A stretch of DNA of 64,000 bases from Streptomyces sp. AC512_CC834 (GTDB lineage: Bacteria > Actinomycetota > Actinomycetes > Streptomycetales > Streptomycetaceae), in contig NZ_JAGMUO010000034.1 in assembly GCF_019049325.1 (NCBI RefSeq), positions 345,764 through 409,763 of the forward strand, read 5' to 3'. A program made the position numbers and the translations under genes. The notes under the pieces are model-generated. The model ran no database searches. It saw only the letters and a program-made list of their open reading frames with translations, and had not been told where the DNA came from. Positions 7,793-16,790 of this stretch are shown one piece after another (positions within the stretch are counted from its first letter, which is position 1; each line of letters starts with the position of its first letter).

Positions 7793-9091
7793 ATGTCCGC
7801 GTCCCCCTCTGGTTCCCCCCGTGGCTCCCGCACCGGCGTCTGGCTGATCGGGGCCCGCGGTTCCGTCGCCACCACGGTGGTGGCGGGCTGCGCCGCCGTG
7901 ACCGCGGGGCTGCACCCCCCGACCGGCATGGTCACCGAGACCCCCGACTTCGCCGACACGGGACTGCCCGCGCTGTCGTCCATCGTCTTCGGCGGCCACG
8001 ACACCGTGGACTGCCCGCTGCCCAAGCGGGCGGAGGCCCTGGGCGCCGGCGGCGTGCTGCCGCCCGGACTGCCCTCGGCGGTGCGCGCCGAACTGGCCAC
8101 GGCCGACCAGGAGATCCGCCCCGGCGGCCCGCTGCCCGGCGACACCCGCGACGAGGAGGAGCTGATCGCCGCGTTCGCCGCGGACATCACCGACTTCGTA
8201 CGACGCTCGGGCGCGGACCGGGCGGTGGTGGTCAACGTGGCCTCCACCGAGCCCGCGCCCACCGGAGGCACCCTCCCGGCCAGCTCGCTGTACGCGGCGG
8301 CGGCTCTGCGCGCAGGCTGTCCGTACGTCAACTTCACGCCGTCGACCGGCCTGCACCACCCGTCGCTGGCCGCACCGGCCGCGGTGAGCGGCGTGCCGTA
8401 CGCGGGCCGCGACGGCAAGACCGGGCAGACCCTGCTGCGCTCGGTGCTGGGCCCGATGTTCGCGCAGCGGGCGCTCACCGTACGAGCCTGGTCCGGGACC
8501 AACCTCCTCGGCGGCGGCGACGGCGCCGCCCTCGCCGACCCCGCGGCCGCCGCTGCCAAGAACGCCGGCAAGGAACGCGTCCTCGCCGACACCCTCGGTG
8601 CCGCACCCGAGGGCGAGGTCCACATCGACGACGTGCCCGCACTCGGCGACTGGAAGACGGCCTGGGACCACATCGCCTTCGACGGCTTCCTCGGCGCCCG
8701 GATGTTCCTCCAGACCACCTGGCAGGGCTGCGACTCGGCGCTCGCCGCCCCCCTCGTCCTCGACCTGGCCCGGCTGGCCGCCCGCGCCCAGGAGAGGGGC
8801 CTGACCGGCCCACTGAGCGAGCTGGGCTTCTACTTCAAGGACCCGGTGGGAGACGGCCCGTCGTCGCTGGCCGAACAGTACGCGGAGCTGACGCGCTTCG
8901 CCGGACGGCTGCGCGAGGGCGGCGGCGGTCGCGGCGATGGGGGGCTGAGTGACGGCGCAGACGGTCGCGGTGCCGGTCCGTCGCGCGGCCCTGCCGATGA
9001 CAGGGCCGATCGCGGGGCCGATGAAGGGGCCGATGAAGGGGCCGATCGCATGGTCGACGACGGCGCCGACGAGCGTGGGGCGCGGCGATGA
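7793..9091 (+). CDS. Inositol-3-phosphate synthase-like NAD-dependent cyclase
   Basis: 432 residues. The ATG at 7793 has AAGGAGG 6 nt upstream. The N-terminal Rossmann motif reads WLIGARGSVATTVVAG. Family landmarks follow: VVNVASTEP, NFTPSTG, RDGKTGQTLLR carrying the catalytic lysine region, and WSGTNLLGGGDGAAL. The family converts glucose 6-phosphate to inositol 1L-3-phosphate by NAD-bound oxidation, aldol closure and reduction; it is usually 360-440 residues. It overlaps the prenyltransferase gene by ATGA and opens the ebo-like operon, in the place where other ebo clusters have the cyclase-like eboD. The last ~45 residues are an odd GAD-repeat tail (GADEGADEGAD) made by 12-bp DNA repeats, probably not part of the fold. 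A product other than inositol phosphate is possible. Confidence 0.82.
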   Translation: MSASPSGSPRGSRTGVWLIGARGSVATTVVAGCAAVTAGLHPPTGMVTETPDFADTGLPALSSIVFGGHDTVDCPLPKRAEALGAGGVLPPGLPSAVRAELATADQEIRPGGPLPGDTRDEEELIAAFAADITDFVRRSGADRAVVVNVASTEPAPTGGTLPASSLYAAAALRAGCPYVNFTPSTGLHHPSLAAPAAVSGVPYAGRDGKTGQTLLRSVLGPMFAQRALTVRAWSGTNLLGGGDGAALADPAAAAAKNAGKERVLADTLGAAPEGEVHIDDVPALGDWKTAWDHIAFDGFLGARMFLQTTWQGCDSALAAPLVLDLARLAARAQERGLTGPLSELGFYFKDPVGDGPSSLAEQYAELTRFAGRLREGGGGRGDGGLSDGADGRGAGPSRGPADDRADRGADEGADEGADRMVDDGADERGARR

Positions 9092-10170
9092 GCCGCATCG
9101 TCGCCGCCGCGCGGGACACCCCCGTGCCCGCCGGGTCGGCGCGGGCGGACTCGCCGGCCACCGGGGACGCCGACCCGCTCCCCGGCGACAGCGCACCCCG
9201 CCCGTCCCGGCCCGGCTCGGGCCGCGCGGGCGCGTGGGCCGAACTGCTGCGCCTGCCGGCGCTGTTCACCGTCCCCGGCGACGCCCTGGCCGGCGCGGCC
9301 GCGGCCGGCGCACGCCCCGGACCCCGCACCCTGCTCGCCATCGGCTCCTCCCTGTGCCTGTACGAGGCCGGCATGGCCCTGAACGACTGGGCGGACCGCG
9401 CCGAGGACGCCGTGGAGCGCCCGCACCGCCCGCTCCCCTCGGGCCGCGTCCGCCCGGCCGCCGCCCTCACCGCCGCCGGTGTCCTCACCGGCGCCGGACT
9501 GGCGCTCGCCGCCGGTGCGGGACGCCCCGCCCTCGCCGTGGCCGCGCCCCTGGCCGCGACCGTGTGGGCCTACGACCTCGCCCTGAAGCACACGCCCGCC
9601 GGTCCGGCGGCCATGGCCGCCGCCCGGGGACTGGATCTGCTCCTGGGCGCCGCGGCCACCGGCGGCGGCACCCGCGCCGCGCTGCCGTCCGCCGCGCTGC
9701 TCGGCACACACACCCTCGCGGTCACGGCCGTCTCCCGCCGGGAGACCACCGGCGGTTCGGTCCTGGCCCCGCTGGCGGCGCTCGCGACGACGGGAGCGCT
9801 GACCCGGCTGGTCACCCGCCGCACCCGCCGCACCCGACTCCCGGCAGGCCGGCGGGCAGCAGCCGCCCCCGGCCTGCCGGGCTCCAGCCCGGCCGAGGGC
9901 CCGCCGGGGGCCACCGACGCCCTCGCCACCGCCCTGGGCGTCGCCTACGCCGCCACGGCCGCCCGCCCCTACTTCCACGCCGCGCTCAACCCGTCACCCC
10001 CGCTCACCCAACGCGCCGTCGGCGGCGGCATCCGGGCCACCGTCCCCCTCCAGGCGGCACTCGCCGCCCGTTCCGGTGCCGCCGCCACGTCCGTCCTGGT
10101 CGCGGCCCTGGCCCCGGCCGGCCGGATGTTCGCGAGGCGCGCCGGCATGAGGAAGGTGAGCATCACATGA
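9088..10170 (+). CDS. eboC: UbiA-family prenyltransferase, EboC-like (SCO3242 family)
   Basis: 360 residues; the ATG overlaps the preceding stop (ATGA). After about 45 Pro/Ala-rich residues the UbiA fold begins. The first aspartate motif is clear: MALNDWADRAEDAVERPHRP, the N-D-x-x-D-x-x-x-D site that binds prenyl diphosphate through magnesium. Several hydrophobic Ala/Leu/Gly-rich segments follow, giving about seven to nine predicted membrane helices. The second Asp motif region (WAYDLALKHTPAGP) is weaker. UbiA enzymes transfer a prenyl chain to an acceptor in the membrane. In ebo clusters this protein is EboC. Its acceptor here might be the product of the adjacent inositol-phosphate-synthase-like enzyme, but that is inference. 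Confidence 0.85.
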   Translation: MSRIVAAARDTPVPAGSARADSPATGDADPLPGDSAPRPSRPGSGRAGAWAELLRLPALFTVPGDALAGAAAAGARPGPRTLLAIGSSLCLYEAGMALNDWADRAEDAVERPHRPLPSGRVRPAAALTAAGVLTGAGLALAAGAGRPALAVAAPLAATVWAYDLALKHTPAGPAAMAAARGLDLLLGAAATGGGTRAALPSAALLGTHTLAVTAVSRRETTGGSVLAPLAALATTGALTRLVTRRTRRTRLPAGRRAAAAPGLPGSSPAEGPPGATDALATALGVAYAATAARPYFHAALNPSPPLTQRAVGGGIRATVPLQAALAARSGAAATSVLVAALAPAGRMFARRAGMRKVSIT

Positions 10171-11249
10171 GCCGGACCCCGAACCAGGACCGACCGAACG
10201 CGGCCAGGGACGATGCCGAGTACGGTGCCCGAGCCCGGGCCGGGGGCGGGGGCAGCGGCGAGGACAGCGCCAAGGGTGGCGCCGCGCAGGCCCCGGGGCA
10301 GCCACCGACCGCGGACGGTGCCACCGGGGTCCGCCCGGCACCGATCCCGGACGGCACCGCCGCACACCCGCTCCGCTTCGGCTACGGCACCAACGGCCTC
10401 GCCGACCTCCGTCTCGACGACGCCCTCACCCTCCTCGCCGACCTGGGATACGACGGCGTCGGCCTGACCCTCGACCACATGCACCTCGACCCGCTCGCCC
10501 CCGACCTGGCCGCCCGCACCCGCCGCGTCGCGCACCGGCTGGACGCGCTCGGGCTCGGCGTGACCGTGGAAACCGGCGCCCGCTACGTGCTCGACCCGCG
10601 CCGCAAGCACGGCCCCTCCCTGCTCGACCCCGACCCGGAGGACCGCGCCCGCCGCGGAGACCTCCTGGTCCGTGCCGTCGACGTCGCCGCCGACCTCGGC
10701 GCCCACGCCGTGCACTGCTTCAGCGGCGTCACCCCGGCGGGCACGGACGAGGACACGGCGTGGAAGCGGCTGGCCGAGTCCCTCGCGCCGGTCCTCGACG
10801 CCGCCGCCACCGCGGGCGTCCCCCTCGCGGTGGAGCCCGAACCGGGGCATCTCCTGTCCACCCTCGCCGACTTCCACACGCTGCGCCGCACCCTCGGCGA
10901 CCCCGAACACCTCGGCCTCACCCTGGACATCGGCCACTGCCAGTGCCTCGAACCCCTCCCTCCCGCCGACTGCGTGCGCGCCGCCGCCCCCTGGCTGCGC
11001 CACGTACAGATCGAGGACATGCGCCGCGGCGTCCACGAACACCTCCCCTTCGGTGACGGCGAGATCGACTTCCCGCCCGTCCTGGAGGCCCTCGCCGCCA
11101 CCGGCTACCAGGGCCTGACCGTCGTCGAACTGCCCCGCCACTCCCACGCGGGCCCCCACTTCGCCGAACGCTCCCTCCCGTTCCTGCGCCGGGCCGCGCC
11201 TGCGCCCCACCGCCCCGACCGCCCGGGCGAGCCCTCCGCCACCCACTGA
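10167..11249 (+). CDS. Sugar phosphate isomerase/epimerase-type TIM barrel in the ebo-like operon
   Basis: 360 residues, starting at an ATG that overlaps the previous stop by ATGA. The first ~70 residues are Gly/Ala/Pro-rich and disordered-looking. The conserved part begins at RFGYGTNGLADLRLDDAL, so a later true start cannot be excluded. Motifs of the xylose-isomerase-like barrel are present: LGYDGVGLTLDHMH, VHCFSGVTP, VEPEPGH with metal-ligand Glu, LTLDIGHCQC and HVQIEDM. It is predicted to be cytosolic. It sits between EboC- and EboA-like genes and is likely cotranslated with them. It may act on the same cyclitol or sugar moiety; the reaction is unknown. Confidence 0.85.
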   Translation: MSRTPNQDRPNAARDDAEYGARARAGGGGSGEDSAKGGAAQAPGQPPTADGATGVRPAPIPDGTAAHPLRFGYGTNGLADLRLDDALTLLADLGYDGVGLTLDHMHLDPLAPDLAARTRRVAHRLDALGLGVTVETGARYVLDPRRKHGPSLLDPDPEDRARRGDLLVRAVDVAADLGAHAVHCFSGVTPAGTDEDTAWKRLAESLAPVLDAAATAGVPLAVEPEPGHLLSTLADFHTLRRTLGDPEHLGLTLDIGHCQCLEPLPPADCVRAAAPWLRHVQIEDMRRGVHEHLPFGDGEIDFPPVLEALAATGYQGLTVVELPRHSHAGPHFAERSLPFLRRAAPAPHRPDRPGEPSATH

Positions 11250-11262
11250 AGGGAGCCACCCC

Positions 11263-12000
11263 ATGACGCAGCCGCACGCCACCCACGTCACCCCCGGCAC
11301 CCAGGACGCGGACGGCACCCCCGCCGGGCAGGACCCCCAGGGCACCACCCCGGCCCACGTCCCGCCCGACGACCTGCGCACCGCTCTCGCCGCCCGGCTC
11401 GGCGGAGCCGCCCGCGCCTGGCTGGACCAGGCCCTGGACGAGGCCGCCGCCCACCCCGGCACCCACGGCCCCATCTCGGTGTGGGAGCTGCGCCTCGCCG
11501 AGGCCGGCCGCCGCTGCGGGCCCGCCCACGCCGACGCCGCCCGGGTCCTCGTCCTGCACGCCGCCCGCGCCGACACCGAGGCCCTGACCCGGGTCTACTC
11601 CCAGGGCACCGCAGACGAACGCCGCGCCGTCCTGCACGCGCTGCCCCACCTCGTGCCGGGACCGGACGGCCTCCCGCTCGTCGAGGACGCCCTGCGCACC
11701 AACGACACCCGGCTCGTCGCCGCCGCCCTCGGCCCGTACGCCGCCCGGCACCTCGACGCGCACCAGTGGCGGCACGCCGTACTGAAGTGCCTGTTCACCG
11801 GCGTCCCCGTCGACAGCGTGGCGGACCTCGCCCGCCGGGCCCACGGGGACGACGAACTCGCCCGCATGCTCGCCGACTACGCCGCCGAACGTACCGCCGC
11901 GGGCCGCGCCGTCCCCGAGGACCTGCATCGCGTCCTGGCCCTGACCGAGCCCGCGCCTCCCGCGCCCGGCACCGCCGACCCCCACGGCAAGGAGTCCTGA
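11263..12000 (+). CDS. eboA: EboA domain-containing protein
   Basis: 245 residues; AAGGGAG lies 9 nt before the ATG. After ~35 disordered Thr/Pro/Gly residues comes an alpha-helical domain (DLRTALAARLGGAARAWLDQ, TRVYSQGTADERRAVLHALP, RLVAAALGPYAARHLDAHQW). No membrane segment or signal peptide is seen, and no catalytic motif either. It is recognised as EboA mainly from its helical make-up, its size and its position directly before a TatD-like gene and an EboE gene. EboA proteins are required for ebo function in cyanobacteria, but their biochemistry is not known. The stop TGA shares its A with the next ATG (TGATG), implying translational coupling. Confidence 0.75.
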   Translation: MTQPHATHVTPGTQDADGTPAGQDPQGTTPAHVPPDDLRTALAARLGGAARAWLDQALDEAAAHPGTHGPISVWELRLAEAGRRCGPAHADAARVLVLHAARADTEALTRVYSQGTADERRAVLHALPHLVPGPDGLPLVEDALRTNDTRLVAAALGPYAARHLDAHQWRHAVLKCLFTGVPVDSVADLARRAHGDDELARMLADYAAERTAAGRAVPEDLHRVLALTEPAPPAPGTADPHGKES

Positions 12001-12848
12001 TGCGCATCTTCGACCCCCACATCCACATGACCTCCAGGACCACCGACGACTACGAGGCCATGTACGCGGCCGGTGTCCGCGCCCTCGTCGAGCCTTCCTT
12101 CTGGCTGGGCCAGCCCCGCACCTCGCCCGCCTCCTTCCGCGACTACTTCGACGCCCTCCTCGGCTGGGAACCCTTCCGCGCCGCCCAGTACGGCATCGCC
12201 CACCACTGCACGATCGCCCTCAACCCCAAGGAGGCGAACGACCCCCGGTGCCTGCCCGTCCTGGACGAACTGCCCCGCTATTTCGTCAAGGACCGGGTGG
12301 TGGCGGTCGGTGAGATCGGCTACGACTCGATGACGCCCGCCGAGGACACCGCCCTGACCACCCAGCTCCAGCTCGCCGCCGACCACGGCCTGCCCGCCCT
12401 GGTGCACACCCCGCACCGCGACAAGCTGGCCGGCCTGCGCCGCACCCTGGACGTGGTCCGCGAGTCGGCGCTGCCCACGGAGCGGGTGCTGGTCGACCAC
12501 CTCAACGAGACCACCGTCAAGGAGGCCAAGGACAGCGGCGCCTGGCTCGGCTTCTCCGTCTATCCGGACACCAAGATGGACGAGGCCCGGATGGTCGCCC
12601 TGCTGCGCGCGTACGGCCCGGAACAGGTCCTGGTGAACTCCGCCGCCGACTGGGGCAGGAGCGACCCGCTCAAGACCCGCAAGGTCGGCGACCTGATGCT
12701 CGCCGAGGGCTTCACCGAGGACGACGTGGACCGGGTGCTGTGGCGCAACCCCGTCGCCTTCTACGGACTCAGCGGACGCCTGGAACTCGACGTGGCCTCC
12801 GGCGACGCCACGCACGAGGGCAACTCCATCCTGCGCGGCGGGGAGTGA
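12000..12848 (+). CDS. eboB: TatD family metal-dependent hydrolase, EboB-like
   Basis: 282 residues; the start codon is coupled to the eboA stop (TGATG). Amidohydrolase-fold metal ligands are all visible: the N-terminal FDPHIHM (H-x-H), VAVGEIGYD with the Glu, LVHTPH, VDHLNE and NSAADWG with the late Asp. TatD enzymes are usually 255-290 residues and bind two metals; many act as nucleases or phosphotriesterase-like hydrolases. In ebo clusters this protein is EboB. It probably hydrolyses a small metabolite rather than DNA, but the substrate is unknown. It is followed after 3 nt by eboE. Confidence 0.85.
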   Translation: MRIFDPHIHMTSRTTDDYEAMYAAGVRALVEPSFWLGQPRTSPASFRDYFDALLGWEPFRAAQYGIAHHCTIALNPKEANDPRCLPVLDELPRYFVKDRVVAVGEIGYDSMTPAEDTALTTQLQLAADHGLPALVHTPHRDKLAGLRRTLDVVRESALPTERVLVDHLNETTVKEAKDSGAWLGFSVYPDTKMDEARMVALLRAYGPEQVLVNSAADWGRSDPLKTRKVGDLMLAEGFTEDDVDRVLWRNPVAFYGLSGRLELDVASGDATHEGNSILRGGE

Positions 12849-12851
12849 GCG

Positions 12852-14027
12852 ATGCGCTTCCGGCACCCCGACGGCTCCACCGTCCACCTCGCCTACTGCA
12901 CCAACGTCCACCCCGCCGAGACCCTCGACGGCGTCCTCGCCCAGCTCCGCGACCACTGCGAGCCGGTCCGCCGCCGCCTGGGCCGCGACCGCCTCGGCAT
13001 CGGGTTGTGGCTCGCCCGCGACGCCGCCCACGCCCTGGTCACCGACCCCGCGGCCCTGCGCGGCCTGCGCACCGAACTCGACCGGCGCGGCCTGGAGGTC
13101 GTCACCCTCAACGGCTTCCCCTATGAGGGCTTCGGCGCCGAGGAGGTCAAGTACCGTGTCTACAAGCCGGACTGGGCCGACCCCGAACGCCTCGATCACA
13201 CCACCTCCCTGGCCCGGCTGCTCGCCGGACTGCTGCCGGACGACGTCACGGACGGCACCATCTCCACCCTGCCGCTCGCCTGGCGCACCGCCTACGACGA
13301 GGCCCGCGCCGACAAGGCCCGCGCCGCCCTGGTGACCCTCGCCGAACGTCTCGACGCCCTCCACGAACTGACCGGCCGCTCCATCCGCATCGGCCTGGAA
13401 CCGGAACCCGGCTGCGTCGTCGAGACCACCCACGACGCCATCGCCCCGCTGACCGCGATCGCCCACGACCGCATCGGCGTCTGCGTCGACACCTGCCACC
13501 TCGCCACCTCCTTCGAAGACCCGCACACCGCCCTGGACGCCCTGACCGCGGCCCGCGTCCCCGTCGTCAAGTCCCAGCTCTCCGCCGCCCTGCACGCCGA
13601 ACAGCCCCGTGACCCGGCGGTCCGCGAGGCGCTCGGCGCCTTCGCCGAACCCCGCTTCCTGCACCAGACCCGCACCACCACCTCGACCGGCGCCCTGCAC
13701 GGCACCGACGACCTCGACGAGGCCCTCGCGGACGACGGCCCGCTGCCCGACACCGCGCCCTGGCGCGCCCACTTCCACGTGCCCCTGCACGCGGCCCCCG
13801 CCGCGCCCCTCACCTCCACACTCCCCGTGCTCAAGGCCGCGCTGACCCGGCTCGTCGGCGGCCCGCACCCCCTCACCCGTCATCTGGAGGTCGAGACCTA
13901 CACCTGGCAGGCCCTTCCGCCCGAGCTGCGGCCCCGCGCCCGCGCCCAGCTCACCGACGGCATCGCCGCCGAGCTGACCCTCGCCCGCGACCTGTTGACG
14001 GACCTCGGCCTGAAGGAACTGCCATGA
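12852..14027 (+). CDS. eboE: Metabolite traffic protein EboE
   Basis: 391 residues, a length typical of EboE. The ATG lies 3 nt after the previous stop (GGGAGTGAGCG upstream serves as SD). The protein is a xylose-isomerase-like TIM barrel that starts almost at once with FRHPDGSTVHLAYCTNVHPA, a strong EboE signature. Later blocks are LNGFPYEGFGAEEVKYRVYK, RIGLEPEPGC and GVCVDTCHLATSFED. It ends with HLEVETYTWQALPPELR, also characteristic. Metal ligands Glu, Asp and His of the barrel are kept. No export signal is seen. Genetic work in cyanobacteria links ebo genes to movement of a scytonemin precursor to the periplasm; the enzymatic role of EboE is unknown. Confidence 0.88.
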   Translation: MRFRHPDGSTVHLAYCTNVHPAETLDGVLAQLRDHCEPVRRRLGRDRLGIGLWLARDAAHALVTDPAALRGLRTELDRRGLEVVTLNGFPYEGFGAEEVKYRVYKPDWADPERLDHTTSLARLLAGLLPDDVTDGTISTLPLAWRTAYDEARADKARAALVTLAERLDALHELTGRSIRIGLEPEPGCVVETTHDAIAPLTAIAHDRIGVCVDTCHLATSFEDPHTALDALTAARVPVVKSQLSAALHAEQPRDPAVREALGAFAEPRFLHQTRTTTSTGALHGTDDLDEALADDGPLPDTAPWRAHFHVPLHAAPAAPLTSTLPVLKAALTRLVGGPHPLTRHLEVETYTWQALPPELRPRARAQLTDGIAAELTLARDLLTDLGLKELP

Positions 14028-15436
14028 CCGGACCGACCCACCCCGCCGCGACCCACCCCGACGAACCGACCCCGCTCCTCGTCCTGGACGTCGTCGGCCT
14101 CACCCCCCGTCTCCTCGACCACATGCCCCACCTCAAGCAGCTCGGCCAGTCCGGCTCCCGCGCCCCTCTCGGCACCGTCCTGCCCGCCGTTACCTGCGCC
14201 GCCCAGTCCACCTTCCTCACCGGCACCCACCCCGGCGAGCACGGCATCGTCGGCAACGGCTGGTACTTCCGCGAACTGGGCGACGTCCTGCTGTGGCGCC
14301 AGCACAACGGACTAGTCGCCGGCGACAAACTCTGGGACGCCGCCCGACGCGCCCACCCCGGCTACACCGTCGCCAACATCTGCTGGTGGTACGCCATGGG
14401 CGCCGACACCGACATCACCGTCACCCCCCGTCCCGTCTACTACGCCGACGGCCGCAAGGAACCCGACTGCTACACCAGGCCCCCGGCCCTGCACGACGAA
14501 CTCACCGACAAGCTCGGCACCTTCCCCCTCTTCCACTTCTGGGGACCCGGCGCGGACCTGGTCTCAAGCCAGTGGATCATCGACGCCACTCGGCACATCA
14601 TGGCCACCCGGCACCCCGACCTGACGCTCTGCTACCTCCCTCACCTCGACTACGACCTCCAGCGCTTCGGCCCCGACGACCCGCGCTCCCTGAAGGCCGC
14701 CGCCGACCTGGACGCGGCACTGGCCCCGCTGCTCGACGACGCCCGCGCCGAGGGCCGCACCGTCGTCGCGCTCTCGGAGTACGGCATCACCCCCGTCAGC
14801 CGGCCCGTGGACATCAACCGCGCCCTGCGCCGAGCCGGACTGCTCGAGGTGCACACGCAGGACGGCATGGAGTACCTCGACCCGATGGCGTCCCGTGCCT
14901 TCGCGGTCGCCGACCACCAGGTCGCCCACGTGTACGTCCGCCGCCCCGAGGACCTCGACGCGACCCGCGCCGCCCTGGAAGGACTGCCCGGCATCGAGCA
15001 ACTCCTCGACGACGAGGGCAAGAAGGCCCAGCACCTCGACCATCCGCGGGCCGGCGAACTCGTCGCCCTGGCGGAGCCGGACGCCTGGTTCACGTACTAC
15101 TACTGGCTCGACGACGACCGCGCGCCCGACTTCGCGCAACTCGTCGAGATCCACCGCAAACCCGGCTACGACCCGGTCGAGCTGTTCATGGACCCGCTCG
15201 ACCCCTACGTCAAGGTCAAGGCGGCCGGCGCCCTGGCCCGCAAGAAGCTCGGCATGCGCTACCGCATGGCGGTCGTGCCCCTGGACCCCTCACCTATTCG
15301 AGGCAGCCACGGCCGCCTCCCCGCGAGCGACGACGACGGTCCGCTCCTCATCTGCTCCACCCCCCGCGCTGTCGGAGACCGCGTCGCGGCCACCGACGTG
15401 AAACAACTCCTGCTCCGGCTCGCCGGACTCGGCTGA
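14024..15436 (+). CDS. eboF: Nucleotide pyrophosphatase/phosphodiesterase family protein, EboF-like
   Basis: 470 residues, overlapping eboE by ATGA. It has the alkaline phosphatase superfamily fold: LLVLDVVGLTPRLLDHMP holds the first metal Asp. GTVLPAVTCAAQSTFLTG contains the threonine nucleophile. HPGEHGIVGNGWYF, YLPHLDYDLQRFG and VADHQVAHVYV supply further metal ligands. The C-terminal part (SHGRLPASDDDGPLLICST) matches the family. No signal peptide is seen, so it acts in the cytosol unless exported with a partner. It would cleave a phosphodiester or phosphate from an activated metabolite. It is the last overlapping gene of the run; 113 nt separate it from the next gene. Confidence 0.85.
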   Translation: MTGPTHPAATHPDEPTPLLVLDVVGLTPRLLDHMPHLKQLGQSGSRAPLGTVLPAVTCAAQSTFLTGTHPGEHGIVGNGWYFRELGDVLLWRQHNGLVAGDKLWDAARRAHPGYTVANICWWYAMGADTDITVTPRPVYYADGRKEPDCYTRPPALHDELTDKLGTFPLFHFWGPGADLVSSQWIIDATRHIMATRHPDLTLCYLPHLDYDLQRFGPDDPRSLKAAADLDAALAPLLDDARAEGRTVVALSEYGITPVSRPVDINRALRRAGLLEVHTQDGMEYLDPMASRAFAVADHQVAHVYVRRPEDLDATRAALEGLPGIEQLLDDEGKKAQHLDHPRAGELVALAEPDAWFTYYYWLDDDRAPDFAQLVEIHRKPGYDPVELFMDPLDPYVKVKAAGALARKKLGMRYRMAVVPLDPSPIRGSHGRLPASDDDGPLLICSTPRAVGDRVAATDVKQLLLRLAGLG

Positions 15437-15549
15437 CGCACCACCGGTGCGCTCTGTGAGATCCGACTACCGAGAGTCAAACACACGGCACTGACAACGG
15501 CCCGCCCGAGCCGCATCGGCGCAGGCCACGACCCAGAAGGCAGGCACCC

Positions 15550-16782
15550 GTGACCCCGTTCACCGACCCCTCCCGCACCGACGCCGGCACAGACCCGTCC
15601 GCCGACGGCCCGGGCGAGAGCCTGCGCCGCACCCTCGGCGTGGGCAGGCGCCGTTTCCTCAGCACCTGCACCGCCGTGGCGGCCGGAGCCGTCGCCGCCC
15701 CCGTATTCGGAGCGTCCCCCGCCCTCGCCCACGGCCGCGGCAGAGACCACGATCATGACCACGACCACGACCACGGCCATGGGCACGGCCACGGCCACGG
15801 TCAGATCCTCGTCCCGGCGGACAAGCGCGGCATCATCCTGTACACCGTCCGTGACGCCACCGCCCGCGACCCCCTCGCCTCCGACCTGCCGTCCGGCTTC
15901 CGCGAAGTGTTCAAGCAACTGGCCCGCCACGGCTACCGCCAGGTGGAGTTCGCCGGCTACAACCAGCACGCGAACGCTCCCGGCGGCGCAAGCCTGGAGT
16001 CCATCAAGGGCGCCCGGCTGCTGCGCTGCTGGCTCGACGACTACGGTCTGCGCGCCCAGGGCAACCACGGCTTCATCCCGTCCTCCTGGCCGCTGACCAC
16101 CGAGGACAAGGACACCTTCAAGAAGCACCTTGAGATCGCCAACATCCTCGGCATGGACCACATGGGCACCGGCGGCGACCCCACCGGCAGCTCCTACCGC
16201 GCGGACTGGGACGTGGCCGCCGACAAGTGGAACGCTCTCGGCGCGATCGCCCACCGCGAGGGCATCAAGCTCTACACCCACAACCACGACAGCGCCTACG
16301 GTTTCCTGCTCGACGGCGGCCCGCTGGACGACCAGGGCCGGCCGACCCGCAGCTCGGGCATCCGCAAGCTGGAGTACTTCCTCAAGATCAGCGACCCGAG
16401 GGTCGTCTGGCTGGAGATGGACATCTTCTGGGCGCACGTGGCCCAGTACAAGTTCCACGAGTACACCGCCCACGACGGCTCCACCCGCAAGGACGTCTTC
16501 GACCCGGCCGGACTGGTCGCCCGCCACAACCGGCGCTACCCGCTGTTCCACGCCAAGGACGGCGTGGTCAGCACGACCAACGGCCAGGGCTACGACATGG
16601 TGCCCTTCGGAACCGGAGTCATCGACTACACGTCGTTCTTCTCCCGGGTCGGGCAGCGCAACTACCACAACCCGATGATCGAGGACGACAACTCCCCGAG
16701 CGCCACCGACCCCGCGCAGTCGCTGCGCGAGGCCAAGATCAGCTACGACAACCTGGCGGCCCTGCGCAAGCGGTGCCGCTGA
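15550..16782 (+). CDS. Tat-exported sugar phosphate isomerase/epimerase with His/Asp-rich linker
   Basis: 410 residues; the GTG follows GAAGGCAG. A Tat signal (GRRRFLSTCTAVAAGAVAA) ends near ASPALAHG. Just after cleavage comes a run of His-Asp and His-Gly pairs from about residue 60 to 85, a likely metal-binding tail. The TIM barrel follows: GIILYTVRDATARDP, HGYRQVEFAGYNQHA, LGMDHMGTGGDPTG, KLYTHNHDSAYGF, WLEMDIFWAHVA and LFHAKDGV. Exported members of this family often accompany DUF1080, ThuA and Gfo/Idh/MocA proteins in 3-keto-glycoside breakdown, so this gene may connect to the 3.9-7.6 kb protein. The exact substrate is not known. Confidence 0.87.
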   Translation: MTPFTDPSRTDAGTDPSADGPGESLRRTLGVGRRRFLSTCTAVAAGAVAAPVFGASPALAHGRGRDHDHDHDHDHGHGHGHGHGQILVPADKRGIILYTVRDATARDPLASDLPSGFREVFKQLARHGYRQVEFAGYNQHANAPGGASLESIKGARLLRCWLDDYGLRAQGNHGFIPSSWPLTTEDKDTFKKHLEIANILGMDHMGTGGDPTGSSYRADWDVAADKWNALGAIAHREGIKLYTHNHDSAYGFLLDGGPLDDQGRPTRSSGIRKLEYFLKISDPRVVWLEMDIFWAHVAQYKFHEYTAHDGSTRKDVFDPAGLVARHNRRYPLFHAKDGVVSTTNGQGYDMVPFGTGVIDYTSFFSRVGQRNYHNPMIEDDNSPSATDPAQSLREAKISYDNLAALRKRCR

Positions 16783-16790
16783 CCTGGAAC

